Origin: Paracoccaceae bacterium
GTDB lineage: Bacteria; Pseudomonadota; Alphaproteobacteria; Rhodobacterales; Rhodobacteraceae
Assembly (NCBI GenBank): GCA_022843025.1
Contig: JALHOL010000009.1
Coordinates: 1-64,000, forward strand
DNA: 64,000 nt
Direction: 5' to 3'
Shown here: positions 53,370-61,546 of the stretch, in pieces
How positions within the stretch are numbered: position 1 is the stretch's first letter
Layout of the letters: the number at the start of each line of letters is the position of its first letter
The notes under the pieces: generated by a model
Databases searched by the model: none
The model's input: only the letters and a program-made list of their open reading frames with translations
What the model was told of the DNA's origin: nothing
Made by a program: the position numbers and the translations under genes

Positions 53370-53417
53370 GTGCAGCGCCCGGTGCAGCAGGCGGTGCAGC
53401 ACAGCGTATGCACGCAG
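53370..53417. repeat. 12-base tandem repeat, second array
   Basis: Three clear units (GTGCAGCGCCCG, GTGCAGCAGGCG, GTGCAGCACAGC) plus a degenerate fourth. The first unit is identical to unit two of the array in pth at 25786, and in both places the array is preceded by AAAATG. Here it is intergenic. Confidence 0.8.
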
Positions 53418-53644
53418 CGCACGGTGGCAGTGGTTAAGGTTAACCCTTTCTGACTGCGTGACGGCCTTGCCGTGCCGGGTTTCGGGGCGCAGAAAGCGGG
53501 TCTGGGCCGGGTTGTGAAGGCTGGATGCGGGGCCGTTTCCGGTTTGGCGTAAGGGGACTGTCCCGACCCGTGCCGCCTTGACGGCATGGGAGCAAGAACC
53601 GGCGTCCCCCGCCGCATCAACACGCGGCCGACGCGGCGGATGTG

Positions 53645-55633
53645 TCAATCGAGGGCGCGGATGGTGCCGTCGCCGAAAGCGATGTTTTCGACCTGAACAA
53701 GATAGGCGCTGCCTTGCGGGCCGGTGACCCGGTAGCCGGCCCCTTCGGGCGTGACGGTGTAGCGATCTGCTGCCTCGGACAGGGTATAGGTGTCGTTGCC
53801 TTCGCCGCCGTTGATGCCATCCTGCCCTGGGCTGGCGATGAAAGTGTCATCCCCCCCCATACCGGCGAAGAAATCTTCTTCGTCCGTGCCTGTCATCTGA
53901 TCCGGGCTTTCGCTGCCGCTTTCGGTGCGGCCTTGCAGATATTGCGGACCACCGCCTTCGCCCCACCATGACCCGCCCTCGGCCTGGCGTTTGCGCACGA
54001 AATCAGAGCGGGGGGTCTTGTCGCGCGAGTGGGACAGGATGCCCCATGAGCCCCAGCGCGAAGGAGAGCTGGTTTCGGTGAATTGCATGAACGGGCCTTC
54101 GCCGATTTCGCGCCAGCCATCCCAAAGCTGGGCATAGAGCGCGCCCATTTCCGGGCTGCGGACGAAATCGGCAAGGAAGACGCCCAGTTCTTCGGCCTGC
54201 GTTTCGGACAGATCGCCGACGGCGAAACTGTGGTGAAGGTGCTGACCACCTTCATAGGCGGTGAAGCGCAGGCCATAGCTGTTGGCCATCGCCTTCTGTT
54301 CGGTCAGAGCGCGCATCACGGCGGGGATGGAGTCATCGACCTGCCCTTCTTGCGAGAGCAGTTCAAAGATCCAGGAATAGGCGCGGTCGCCGGTGTCGCG
54401 CATGCGCTGGTCCAGTTCGGCGCGAAGATCAGGGTTGCCGACGAAGGACACGCCAAAATAGGTGGTGGCGGCCAGTTCTTCGAAGACAGTGGCGGGATCG
54501 ACATAGGTTTCGGGATCATATTCCTGCCAGCCCGGCGCGATGAGCTGCCGTTCGGCCAGCCAGACATGGCCGGCCTGTGTGCCCAGCACGTTGACCAGCC
54601 GCGCGGGTGCCTCGTCTCCGAAAACCTCTTCCCAGATCAGCGCAACCTCGGTGGCGCGTTTGGTGTGATAGCTGAAGATGGTTTCCCAATCTTCGGAAAC
54701 CTCGTCGCCCCATTCGGCAATGGCCTGCGCGCGCAGCCAGTTGAACTGCTCGAACGCGGCGTTCCATGTTTCGTTCGAATTTTCGACATGGGCTTTCAGG
54801 CGTGGGTCGAGATTGTCGCGCACATAAGTGGCGAATTGGCGGACATAGTCGGCGTCGACGGTGTGTGGCATGGTGAACCACGGGTCGGTTCCGGTTTCGT
54901 TGGCAAGACGGACCATGAGTTCGACCGGGGCACCGATTTCCGTCCAAGTGGCGTTTTGCGGGCGGGGCCTGTCGGCCCAGCTTACAGCTGTGGCGTGGTT
55001 GGTGTTCATCCAATCCATGAAGCGCAATTCGCGGGCATCCTGAACGAGGGCCAGCCAATCGGGATGAAAGACGGCACCCGCCTCGGCCAGTGCGACGTGA
55101 TCGGCGCGCAGGACAGAGATCGCGCGGATATGGTCGCCCGGATCGATGCCGGTGATGTTGAGCCAGAAGCCGGAGCCGGAGGGATTTTCAAAGATGATCC
55201 GGTTGGGTGCGTTCCGGACGACCTTGGCCGAGCCGCCGATGGTGATGTTCCCGCGGCCTTCATACGTCAGGATATAGAGGCCTTTGCGTTGTTGCGTTCC
55301 CAGACTGTCATTCCAGGCCCAAGTGGTGCGGAGCCCTTCGACCCCGTCAGGGATGCGGATCGGATAGCCGTCTTCATCAATATAGCCGCCCTCGACCAGC
55401 GTCTTGTGATCCAGTGCTTCCCATGTGTCGCCGGAATAGGCGAAGAACGGGCGCATGGTGCGGGCGATGTCCAGAAAGGGCATCGCGGTATCCCAGTCAG
55501 ACAGGGTTGCAAGGCCCCATGAGACGGTCGGATCGGCTACGCCTGTCGCTTCTTGTGCGGGGGCGGGTGCGGGAAGGAGGCCGGCGCAGAGCAGAACCGC
55601 AAGCGAGGCGTGGAGCGGGAGAACGCGCGGCAT
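53645..55633 (-). CDS. Exported RTX-like calcium-binding protein with glycoside-hydrolase-like body
   Basis: A 662-residue protein. It has a Sec signal peptide (MPRVLPLHASLAVLLCAGLLPAPAPAQ). The body (about 27-575) has a TIM-barrel-like hydrolase look: VENSNETWNAAFEQFNWLRAQA (NE motif), TAYEGGQHLHHSFAVGD (second acid), WGSWGILSH. The last 85 residues hold two nonapeptide-like calcium motifs (GMGGDDTF, INGGEGNDTY) and a beta-rich end. RTX domains usually mark type I secretion without a signal peptide, so both signals together are unusual. It precedes the exopolysaccharide genes and could cut or bind the polymer (inference). Confidence 0.78.
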   Translation of the reverse strand: MPRVLPLHASLAVLLCAGLLPAPAPAQEATGVADPTVSWGLATLSDWDTAMPFLDIARTMRPFFAYSGDTWEALDHKTLVEGGYIDEDGYPIRIPDGVEGLRTTWAWNDSLGTQQRKGLYILTYEGRGNITIGGSAKVVRNAPNRIIFENPSGSGFWLNITGIDPGDHIRAISVLRADHVALAEAGAVFHPDWLALVQDARELRFMDWMNTNHATAVSWADRPRPQNATWTEIGAPVELMVRLANETGTDPWFTMPHTVDADYVRQFATYVRDNLDPRLKAHVENSNETWNAAFEQFNWLRAQAIAEWGDEVSEDWETIFSYHTKRATEVALIWEEVFGDEAPARLVNVLGTQAGHVWLAERQLIAPGWQEYDPETYVDPATVFEELAATTYFGVSFVGNPDLRAELDQRMRDTGDRAYSWIFELLSQEGQVDDSIPAVMRALTEQKAMANSYGLRFTAYEGGQHLHHSFAVGDLSETQAEELGVFLADFVRSPEMGALYAQLWDGWREIGEGPFMQFTETSSPSRWGSWGILSHSRDKTPRSDFVRKRQAEGGSWWGEGGGPQYLQGRTESGSESPDQMTGTDEEDFFAGMGGDDTFIASPGQDGINGGEGNDTYTLSEAADRYTVTPEGAGYRVTGPQGSAYLVQVENIAFGDGTIRALD

Positions 55634-56533
55634 GACCTGTCCTTCGTAACTTTAGTTAATTCTATATCTCTTGTAGCCGATTTCACGGGGAAGGGTCGAT
55701 TCAGAGTTTTTGGCGCTGTTTGTCCTTTTCGGACATTGGCCCGGTATTGGCCGGGCAGGCCCAATTCATTTGAACGGCGGGCCAGTCCCTGCTGGAGATG
55801 GCGGGGCGTTTCACGGGTGAAAAGGGCAGGCGGGAATGCAACCCAAAGGTGATCCGCGCCGATGGCTTGCAGTTTTCTGACTTTCGGCGGCCTGCCGCCG
55901 ACGGCCAAGCCGCCGGGGCATATCTTGTTGGCAGGGGCAAAACGACAGCGACTGGCAGCACAGAAAACCGAATCATTCGGCAGTGGCCCAATAACCGTTG
56001 GTTATCATCTTGCGCAAGTGATCAACCAGAGAGAGAAATCCATCGGATGCCGCGCCTTGGTTTCGCCAGAATTTCGGCCAAGTTGACGCAGGGAAAAATC
56101 GGCTCTGTTCCCAATTTGGCAACGAATAGCCCGAAAACCTTTGAATTATCAGCGATTGCAGGGGGCAATCGAGGCAAAACTATGACCCAAAGGCGGCAAA
56201 ACCCAAACTTTCGTTTAGACCAAGGTCGAAATTAAGATAGGTTAACAAGTGGGGGCAATGGAACGCGGTCGAACCAAACGACCCGACACTGCAAGTAGGA
56301 ATGACATGCTGCACAAGGTTCTTTTTCAAGACCAGATGACCGAGCTGCCCGGTCTGCCTGGTGGTCTGCGCCTTCCCGCGCAGCAACGGATTGCGAACAC
56401 CGGTTAAGGGTCAACGCTGACCCGGTTTGCGGCGCGGTTGCGCTGAAGCCGGTTTTCCAACGCGACCTGCCTGACGGCTTTTGAGCTGGCTGGCCGCGTT
56501 ACGCCAAAAGATCCGCTGCAGGAGGCTCTGACG
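55634..56533. promoter_or_regulatory. Long 0.9 kb regulatory leader upstream of exoY
   Basis: About 900 bases without a credible gene between the divergent RTX-like gene and exoY. AT-content is higher than average. It contains three dyads: ATAACC-GTT-GGTTAT (55991-56005), palindrome CTTGCGCAAG (56009-56018) and CGATTGC-AGGGG-GCAATCG (56153-56171). The length and dyads suggest a multi-input promoter or long 5' leader controlling the polysaccharide locus. Confidence 0.55.
55991..56018. promoter_or_regulatory. Adjacent dyads, operator candidates
   Basis: ATAACC-GTT-GGTTAT (55991-56005) has perfect 6-base arms; the perfect 10-base palindrome CTTGCGCAAG begins four bases later. Centre-to-centre distance is about 15.5 bases. 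Both lie in the leader shared by the RTX-like gene and exoY. Confidence 0.45.
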
Positions 56534-57226
56534 ATGAGCACACGAATTCACGATGGTCTGACAGATTTCGAACGTCCCGGGACCACCAAGCAAGTGGCAC
56601 GGACGGCCCCGCGTCGCGGTGGGATTTACAGGAACGGCTTCAAGCGGATCCTTGATCTTGTGCTTGTCGTGCTGGCCCTGCCCATCGTTCTGCCGGTGGT
56701 CGCAATGCTGGCGCTGATGATCGCACGGGACGGCCATTCGCCGTTCTACCTGCAGGAGCGGGTCGGGCGTGGCGGGAAGGTGTTTAAGCTGTGGAAGCTT
56801 CGCACGATGGTGCCCGATGCCAAGGCGCATCTGGAGCAGTACCTGGCCGACAATGCCGAGGCACGTCAGGAATGGGACGCGTATCAGAAGCTGACCTGCG
56901 ATCCGCGGATCACGGTGGTGGGGCATCTGCTGCGCAAGTCGTCGCTGGATGAGCTGCCGCAGCTGTGGAACGTGCTGAAGGGCGACATGAGCCTGGTTGG
57001 CCCGCGCCCGATGATGACCGAGCAGCGGTCGCTTTATTCCGGCAGCGCGTATTTCAGCCTGCGCCCCGGCCTGACCGGCCTGTGGCAAGTGTCTGACCGC
57101 AACGAATCCACCTTTGCCCAGCGTGCGGAATTTGACGCCGCCTATGAGCAGAAGGTGACGTTCCTGACGGATGTGCGGGTGATCTTTGCGACGGTTGGGG
57201 TTGTGCTGCGCGGAACGGGGCAGTGA
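56534..57226 (+). CDS. exoY: ExoY-type undecaprenyl-phosphate sugar phosphotransferase
   Basis: A 230-residue priming glycosyltransferase of the bacterial sugar transferase family. It loads the first sugar phosphate onto undecaprenyl phosphate. One membrane segment ([24 protein letters not shown]) is followed by the catalytic domain: [53 protein letters not shown] (with the essential Asp-Glu) and [21 protein letters not shown] precedes ATG 56534. It heads the exopolysaccharide locus. The sugar is not predictable, although ExoY of rhizobia uses galactose. Confidence 0.93.
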   Translation: MSTRIHDGLTDFERPGTTKQVARTAPRRGGIYRNGFKRILDLVLVVLALPIVLPVVAMLALMIARDGHSPFYLQERVGRGGKVFKLWKLRTMVPDAKAHLEQYLADNAEARQEWDAYQKLTCDPRITVVGHLLRKSSLDELPQLWNVLKGDMSLVGPRPMMTEQRSLYSGSAYFSLRPGLTGLWQVSDRNESTFAQRAEFDAAYEQKVTFLTDVRVIFATVGVVLRGTGQ

Positions 57227-57266
57227 TCTGCGCGTGCCGGTTACGGGTCGCTAGGGTATGTGCTGA

Positions 57267-57491
57267 TCAGTGCGGCGCGCGTGCCTGAGCGGCGGAGAGC
57301 GGACCGAAGCCTGCGTGGCGCTGACCATTTGATGCACGAAGGCCCAGCAGGATGGCGACGGCGAGCAGCGTGATCATACCCGTGATCGGGTAGGCCAGAA
57401 GTGCAACCCAGAAGGGCTGCGACATGGCCAAGGCCGCGACCGAGGCCGCAGCGCCCGAAACCATCGAGATGATCAGCAGTCCGGCCATCAT
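57267..57491 (-). CDS. Small two-span membrane protein
   Basis: A 74-residue protein with two hydrophobic segments (MAGLLIISMVSGAAASVAALAM and FWVALLAYPITGMITLLAVAILLGL) and a short polar tail. GGGGGAAA six bases before ATG 57491 supports translation. Small proteins of this kind occur near exoY in related bacteria, but I cannot name a function. It is convergent with exoY, 40 bases away. Confidence 0.7.
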   Translation of the reverse strand: MMAGLLIISMVSGAAASVAALAMSQPFWVALLAYPITGMITLLAVAILLGLRASNGQRHAGFGPLSAAQARAPH

Positions 57492-58065
57492 GCAGTGTTT
57501 CCCCCTGCGCCACGTGATCCGTATGTCAACACCGTAACCTTTGCGTCGATTCGTGGCAAAAATAGGGCGTCATGTGGGCATTAACCGGCGGGTTTCAGCC
57601 AAAGCCGCACAGGGCCCTGCAAAGGCTGGGAAATTCGGCGGTGACGATCCGCGCCGGGATGCCGTTGGACGGTGCGCGGTGGGAACTCGCCACCCACCAG
57701 AAGGCCCGGCCCGGTCTTTGTAAGGCCGCGAGGCGGACATGGGATTGACGATGTGACGCCGCATTCTTCCGTTTGAGTGCGGCCAGTTCGCCCTGACAGG
57801 GTGAATACGAGCCGAAAGTAGTGTTAACCAGTGTTTAAATTTGCTTGGGTCTTGGCGATTCGGTCCTTAGGGACCTGATCGCGCGGGCCCGTCATGACTT
57901 GAACGGATCACGCCCTGTGCGTGGTGAACTGGATTGAATGCGCATCGTGCTGCCGCTGACTTACATCGTGCTGTGTTGCCCCGTGGACGGTTCGTCGGAA
58001 CGGGGGGCGTTCTGCACGGCTCCTTGCCGGGACAATGCCGCGATCCGGCGGGATCGGGGCAGGCC
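57492..58065. other. Intergenic region upstream of the ExeA-like ATPase gene
   Basis: About 570 bases. A GGTGGG-N9-CCCACC dyad lies at 57678-57698. An AT-rich stretch (AACCAGTGTTTAAATTTGC, about 57828-57846) may be a promoter for the operon starting at 58066, and a GGTCC-TTAG-GGACC hairpin lies near 57864-57878. No gene is supported. Confidence 0.5.
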
Positions 58066-59163
58066 ATGAGAAAAGCGCGCATGTGGAGTGTGATCCCGGG
58101 CCTGAGCCGTTTTGTCGGCCGTGGCTGGACCGATGCCGCCGTGGAAGAGGACGAGCGCAAGGCCGCGCGGGCCGAACCGCCCATGCCCCGCACGCCCACA
58201 GCGGAAGAAATCCCGCAACTGCCGACGGTCGGCACCCGCCGCAAGCCGCGCGGGCAGGCGGCGACCCCGCGGGTGGAACCTGCGCCGATGGCCACCGGCA
58301 AGAACGTACTTGCCTCGCTGGACATCTATACAGAGCATTTCGGGCTGACCGCGCAGCCCTTTTCCCTGACGCCTGACCCCGATTTCCTGTTCTGGTCGCC
58401 TGCGCACAAGCGGGCCTATGCCATGCTGGAATACGGGGTGATGACCCATGCGCCCATCACGTTGATCACGGGTGAGGTAGGTGCGGGAAAGACCACGCTT
58501 TTGCAGCATCTGCTGCGGTCGCTGGTGCCGGAAGTGCGGGTCGGGCTGGTATCGAACCCCATCGGATCGCGCGAGGAATTGCTGCGTTGGGTGCTGATGT
58601 CGCTGGATCTGCCAGCGGTGCCCGAAGATACCTATGTCGATCTGTTTTCGCGGTTCCAGACATTCGTGATCAGCGAGTATGCCGCCGGTCACCGGGTCAT
58701 CCTGATCTTTGACGAGGCGCAGAACCTGGACCGGGCCGCGCTGGAAGAGCTGCGGATGTTCACCAACATCAACACCGGGCGCGACGTTCTGTTGCAACTG
58801 GTGCTGGTGGGGCAGCCAGAGTTGCGCGATATCGTGGGCCGCAAGGACATGCGCCAGTTCGCCCAGCGGGTGGCGGCCCTGTTCCATCTGCCGGCGATGG
58901 ATCTGCCCACGATGCGCGATTACATCCAGCACCGCCTGAAAGTGGCGGGACGGACGCGCCGGCTGTTCACCGCAGATGCGGTGACCCTGATCCACGAAAA
59001 GACGGGCGGCGTTCCCCGCATGGTGAACCGGCTGTGTGATCTTGCGCTGGTCTACGCCTTTACTGCCGGCCGCAAATCTGTGGATCCGGCCATCATCAAT
59101 GACGTGTTGCAGGACGGGGCCTTTTTCCCCGTCGACACAGACGACCCCAAGGGTGCGCAATGA
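58066..59163 (+). CDS. ExeA/GspA-like AAA ATPase of the polysaccharide locus
   Basis: A 365-residue protein. After a disordered 85-residue start, YTEHFGLTAQPFSLTPDPDFLFWSPAHKRAYAMLEYGV is the classic beginning of the ExeA/XrtA-associated ATPase group. Walker A is GEVGAGKTTLLQ and Walker B ILIFDEAQNL; sensor VLVGQPEL and the arginine-rich HRLKVAGR region follow. It lacks a peptidoglycan-binding domain. Such ATPases occur with Wzz and BY-kinase genes in exopolysaccharide loci. ATG 58066 and ATG 58081 are both possible. It overlaps wzz by four bases. Confidence 0.88.
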   Translation: MRKARMWSVIPGLSRFVGRGWTDAAVEEDERKAARAEPPMPRTPTAEEIPQLPTVGTRRKPRGQAATPRVEPAPMATGKNVLASLDIYTEHFGLTAQPFSLTPDPDFLFWSPAHKRAYAMLEYGVMTHAPITLITGEVGAGKTTLLQHLLRSLVPEVRVGLVSNPIGSREELLRWVLMSLDLPAVPEDTYVDLFSRFQTFVISEYAAGHRVILIFDEAQNLDRAALEELRMFTNINTGRDVLLQLVLVGQPELRDIVGRKDMRQFAQRVAALFHLPAMDLPTMRDYIQHRLKVAGRTRRLFTADAVTLIHEKTGGVPRMVNRLCDLALVYAFTAGRKSVDPAIINDVLQDGAFFPVDTDDPKGAQ

Positions 59164-60713
59164 CGAAGACGTTCGATCTGAGGTTCTACCTTTCGCTGTT
59201 GGTGCGGCGGTTGCCCTATGTTGTGGCGATCTTTGTCGTGACAACGATGGTGGGGGTGTTTCTGGCCTATACGCTGCCGCCGGTCTATCGGGCCGAGGCG
59301 CGGTTGCTGGTGGAAAGCCCGCAGATCCCCGACGAACTGGCGGCATCAACGGTGCGATCCACCCCGACAGAGGTGCTGATTGCCATTCAGCAGCGCATCA
59401 TGACCAGCGCCAACCTTCTGGAACTGTCGCGGACGTTCGACATCTATGCCGAGGCGCCGGAGATGCCCGATGACGCGCGGGTGGCCGACATGCGCGACCG
59501 GATCGCCATGGCGATGCCGCCGATGGAATTGCGGACCGGCGTGGTCACGGTGTCGTTCGATGCGCCCGATCCGGTGAAATCGGCGGCGGTGACGAATGCG
59601 CTTGTCGATCAGATCCTGCGGCAGAACGTGGAACTGCGGACCGGCGCTTCGGGCGGGACGCTGGATTTCTTTCAGCAAGAGGTCGAGCGGCTGAGCAGTG
59701 AGATTGCGTTGCAGAATGCGCGCATTCTGGAGTTTGAACAGGACAATCGCGACTCGTTGCCTGAGAGCCTTGAATATCGCCGGACGCGGCAATCTGCGCA
59801 GCAGGAGCGGCTGTTGCAGGTGGATCGCGAATTGGCCGGTCTGCGCGACCGCCGCCAGCGGCTGGAAGACCTTTATGACCGGACCGGTCGAGTAGGGTCG
59901 TCGCTGGAGGACATGTCGCCGGAACAGGCCCGGCTGGAGGAGTTGCGGCAGGAACTGGCTTCGGCGCTGGTGCTTTATGCGCCGCAGAACCCGCGTGTGC
60001 GGGCATTGCAGACGCAGGTGGCCGCGCTGGAAGAAGCAGTGCGTCAGCAACTGGGCGGCGGCACCGGTGAAGGGGCGCTGACCACGTTTGATTTGCAGGT
60101 GACCGATATCGACGGGCAGATCGCCTTTATGGCGGAACAGAAGCGGTTGCTGGAAGAGGAACTGGTCGAGATCCAGCAATCCATCGAAGCGACGCCGGAG
60201 AATGCCATCGTGCTTGGCGAACTGCGGAGCGATTTTGAAAACCTGCGCGTGCAGTATGACCAGGCGGTCCAGAGCCTTGCCGATGCGCGGATGGGGGACC
60301 GGATCGAGGTGACATCGCGCGGGCAGCGGATCATCGTGGTGGATCCGGCAGTGCAACCGTCGGAGCCGGCCGCGCCAAACCGTAACCTGATCGTGGCGGC
60401 GGGCTTTGGTGCCGGGGGTGTGCTGACGCTGGTGATGCTGTTCCTGATGGACCTGCTGAACCGCACGGTGCGTCGCCCGGCGGAACTGGTCGGTGCGCTG
60501 GGCATCACGCCGTTCGGGACGATCCCCTATATCGAGACGGAAGACGAGCATCGCAGCCAGCGGATGCGATTGATCGCGGGAACGGTGGTCGCGGTGATCT
60601 GCCTGCCGGTGATGCTGTATCTGTTCAGCCTGTTTCTGACATCCGGCGCGGATCCCGTCGCCTCTGCCGTTGCAACACCGGGCCTGACGCAGGCCGGGCA
60701 GCCCGAGAATTGA
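59160..60713 (+). CDS. Wzz-type polysaccharide co-polymerase / chain-length determinant
   Basis: A 517-residue protein with a membrane span at about 17-40 (LPYVVAIFVVTTMVGVFLAYTLPPVYRAEARLLVESP, the Wzz motif), a long periplasmic domain rich in coiled coil (ARILEFEQDNRDSLPE, RRQRLEDLYDR, AEQKRLLEEELVEIQQSI) and a C-terminal span around 410-430, with another at about 480-500. It sets chain length and couples the polymerase to the outer membrane exporter. The BY-kinase is a separate gene, 11 bases downstream. Confidence 0.9.
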   Translation: MTKTFDLRFYLSLLVRRLPYVVAIFVVTTMVGVFLAYTLPPVYRAEARLLVESPQIPDELAASTVRSTPTEVLIAIQQRIMTSANLLELSRTFDIYAEAPEMPDDARVADMRDRIAMAMPPMELRTGVVTVSFDAPDPVKSAAVTNALVDQILRQNVELRTGASGGTLDFFQQEVERLSSEIALQNARILEFEQDNRDSLPESLEYRRTRQSAQQERLLQVDRELAGLRDRRQRLEDLYDRTGRVGSSLEDMSPEQARLEELRQELASALVLYAPQNPRVRALQTQVAALEEAVRQQLGGGTGEGALTTFDLQVTDIDGQIAFMAEQKRLLEEELVEIQQSIEATPENAIVLGELRSDFENLRVQYDQAVQSLADARMGDRIEVTSRGQRIIVVDPAVQPSEPAAPNRNLIVAAGFGAGGVLTLVMLFLMDLLNRTVRRPAELVGALGITPFGTIPYIETEDEHRSQRMRLIAGTVVAVICLPVMLYLFSLFLTSGADPVASAVATPGLTQAGQPEN

Positions 60714-60724
60714 GGTAATCCATC

Positions 60725-61546
60725 ATGGAGCGTATCCAGTCTGCCATCGCTAAGGGCCGCGCCGCACGCCAGCAGGGAACGTCGCTGACGGTGCCACTGT
60801 CGCAGCCGCCGGCCACACAGGACACGGGCGTGATCGCGGCATGGTCGGCGCTGCCGGCGGCCGTCATTGATCAGCGGCATTTCGAGATGGTTCGGATCGT
60901 GGCGCATCAGCCCGGCAATCAGGCCACGGCCTATGATTTGATGCGGACCAATCTGATGCGGCATCTGCGCGAACAGAACTGGACGCGGGTGGCCGTCACC
61001 TCGCCCGGGGGGGCCTGTGGCAAGACGACGACCTGCGTCAACCTGGCCTTCAGCCTGGCGCGGCAATCGGAATTGCGGGTGCTGGTGCTGGAGATGGACC
61101 TGCGCCGCCCTGCAATGATGAAGACGCTGGGGCTGGAAGGCGGGGCGCGGATGGCGGCGGTGCTGGCCGGAACCGAACCGCCCGAGCGTGGGTTGGTGCG
61201 GTTCGGAACGAACCTGGCCTTTGGGGTGAGTTCTGCGCCGGTGGCCAACCCGGCAGAGCTGCTGTCATCGACGCAGGCGGCGGCGGCGGTCGATGCGATC
61301 GAGGAACGCTACAAGCCGGATGTGATCCTGTTCGACATGCCGCCCTTGCTGGTGATCGACGACACGATGGCCTTTCTGGACCAGATCGACTGCGCGCTGA
61401 TGGTGGCGGCGAGCGAGAAGACCACGGTGTCCGAGATTGACCGTGCCGGCAAGGAACTGGCGGATCACACGACGGTGCTGGGCGTTGTTCTGAACAAGTG
61501 CCGGTTCATGGGCGATCAGGATGGCTATAGCTATGCCGGGTATTGA
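60725..61546 (+). CDS. BY-kinase-like tyrosine autokinase (CpsD/CapB type)
   Basis: A 273-residue P-loop protein. Walker A is atypical, SPGGACGKTTT, while Walker A' VLVLEMDLRRPAM and Walker B VILFDMPPLLVIDD match BY-kinases, which phosphorylate their own C-terminal tyrosines. The tail ends GYSYAGY with three tyrosines. The N-terminal 90 residues form the domain that in this group contacts the Wzz activator. ATG 60725 follows AGGTAA. The gene lies between wzz and a glycosyltransferase, consistent with control of export. Confidence 0.88.
   Translation: MERIQSAIAKGRAARQQGTSLTVPLSQPPATQDTGVIAAWSALPAAVIDQRHFEMVRIVAHQPGNQATAYDLMRTNLMRHLREQNWTRVAVTSPGGACGKTTTCVNLAFSLARQSELRVLVLEMDLRRPAMMKTLGLEGGARMAAVLAGTEPPERGLVRFGTNLAFGVSSAPVANPAELLSSTQAAAAVDAIEERYKPDVILFDMPPLLVIDDTMAFLDQIDCALMVAASEKTTVSEIDRAGKELADHTTVLGVVLNKCRFMGDQDGYSYAGY

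Larger units (their letters stand above)
53243..53644. other. Intergenic region with terminator and repeat array
   Basis: About 400 bases between tctA and the convergent RTX-like gene. It holds the tctA terminator and the 12-base repeat array described separately. The open frames across it are non-coding: no ribosome binding site and no family character. Confidence 0.6.

Noticed and set aside
54083..55522. 479-codon plus-strand frame
   Set aside because: Antisense to the exported RTX-like protein; no ribosome binding site and no recognisable family.
55798..56235. 145-codon frame upstream of exoY
   Set aside because: No ribosome binding site, no hydrophobic or domain pattern, and it runs through several dyads.
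57961..59349. 462-codon minus-strand frame
   Set aside because: Antisense to the ExeA-like ATPase, whose Walker motifs are clear.
59346..60551. 401-codon minus-strand frame
   Set aside because: Antisense to the Wzz-type gene; Arg/His/Gln-rich shadow.
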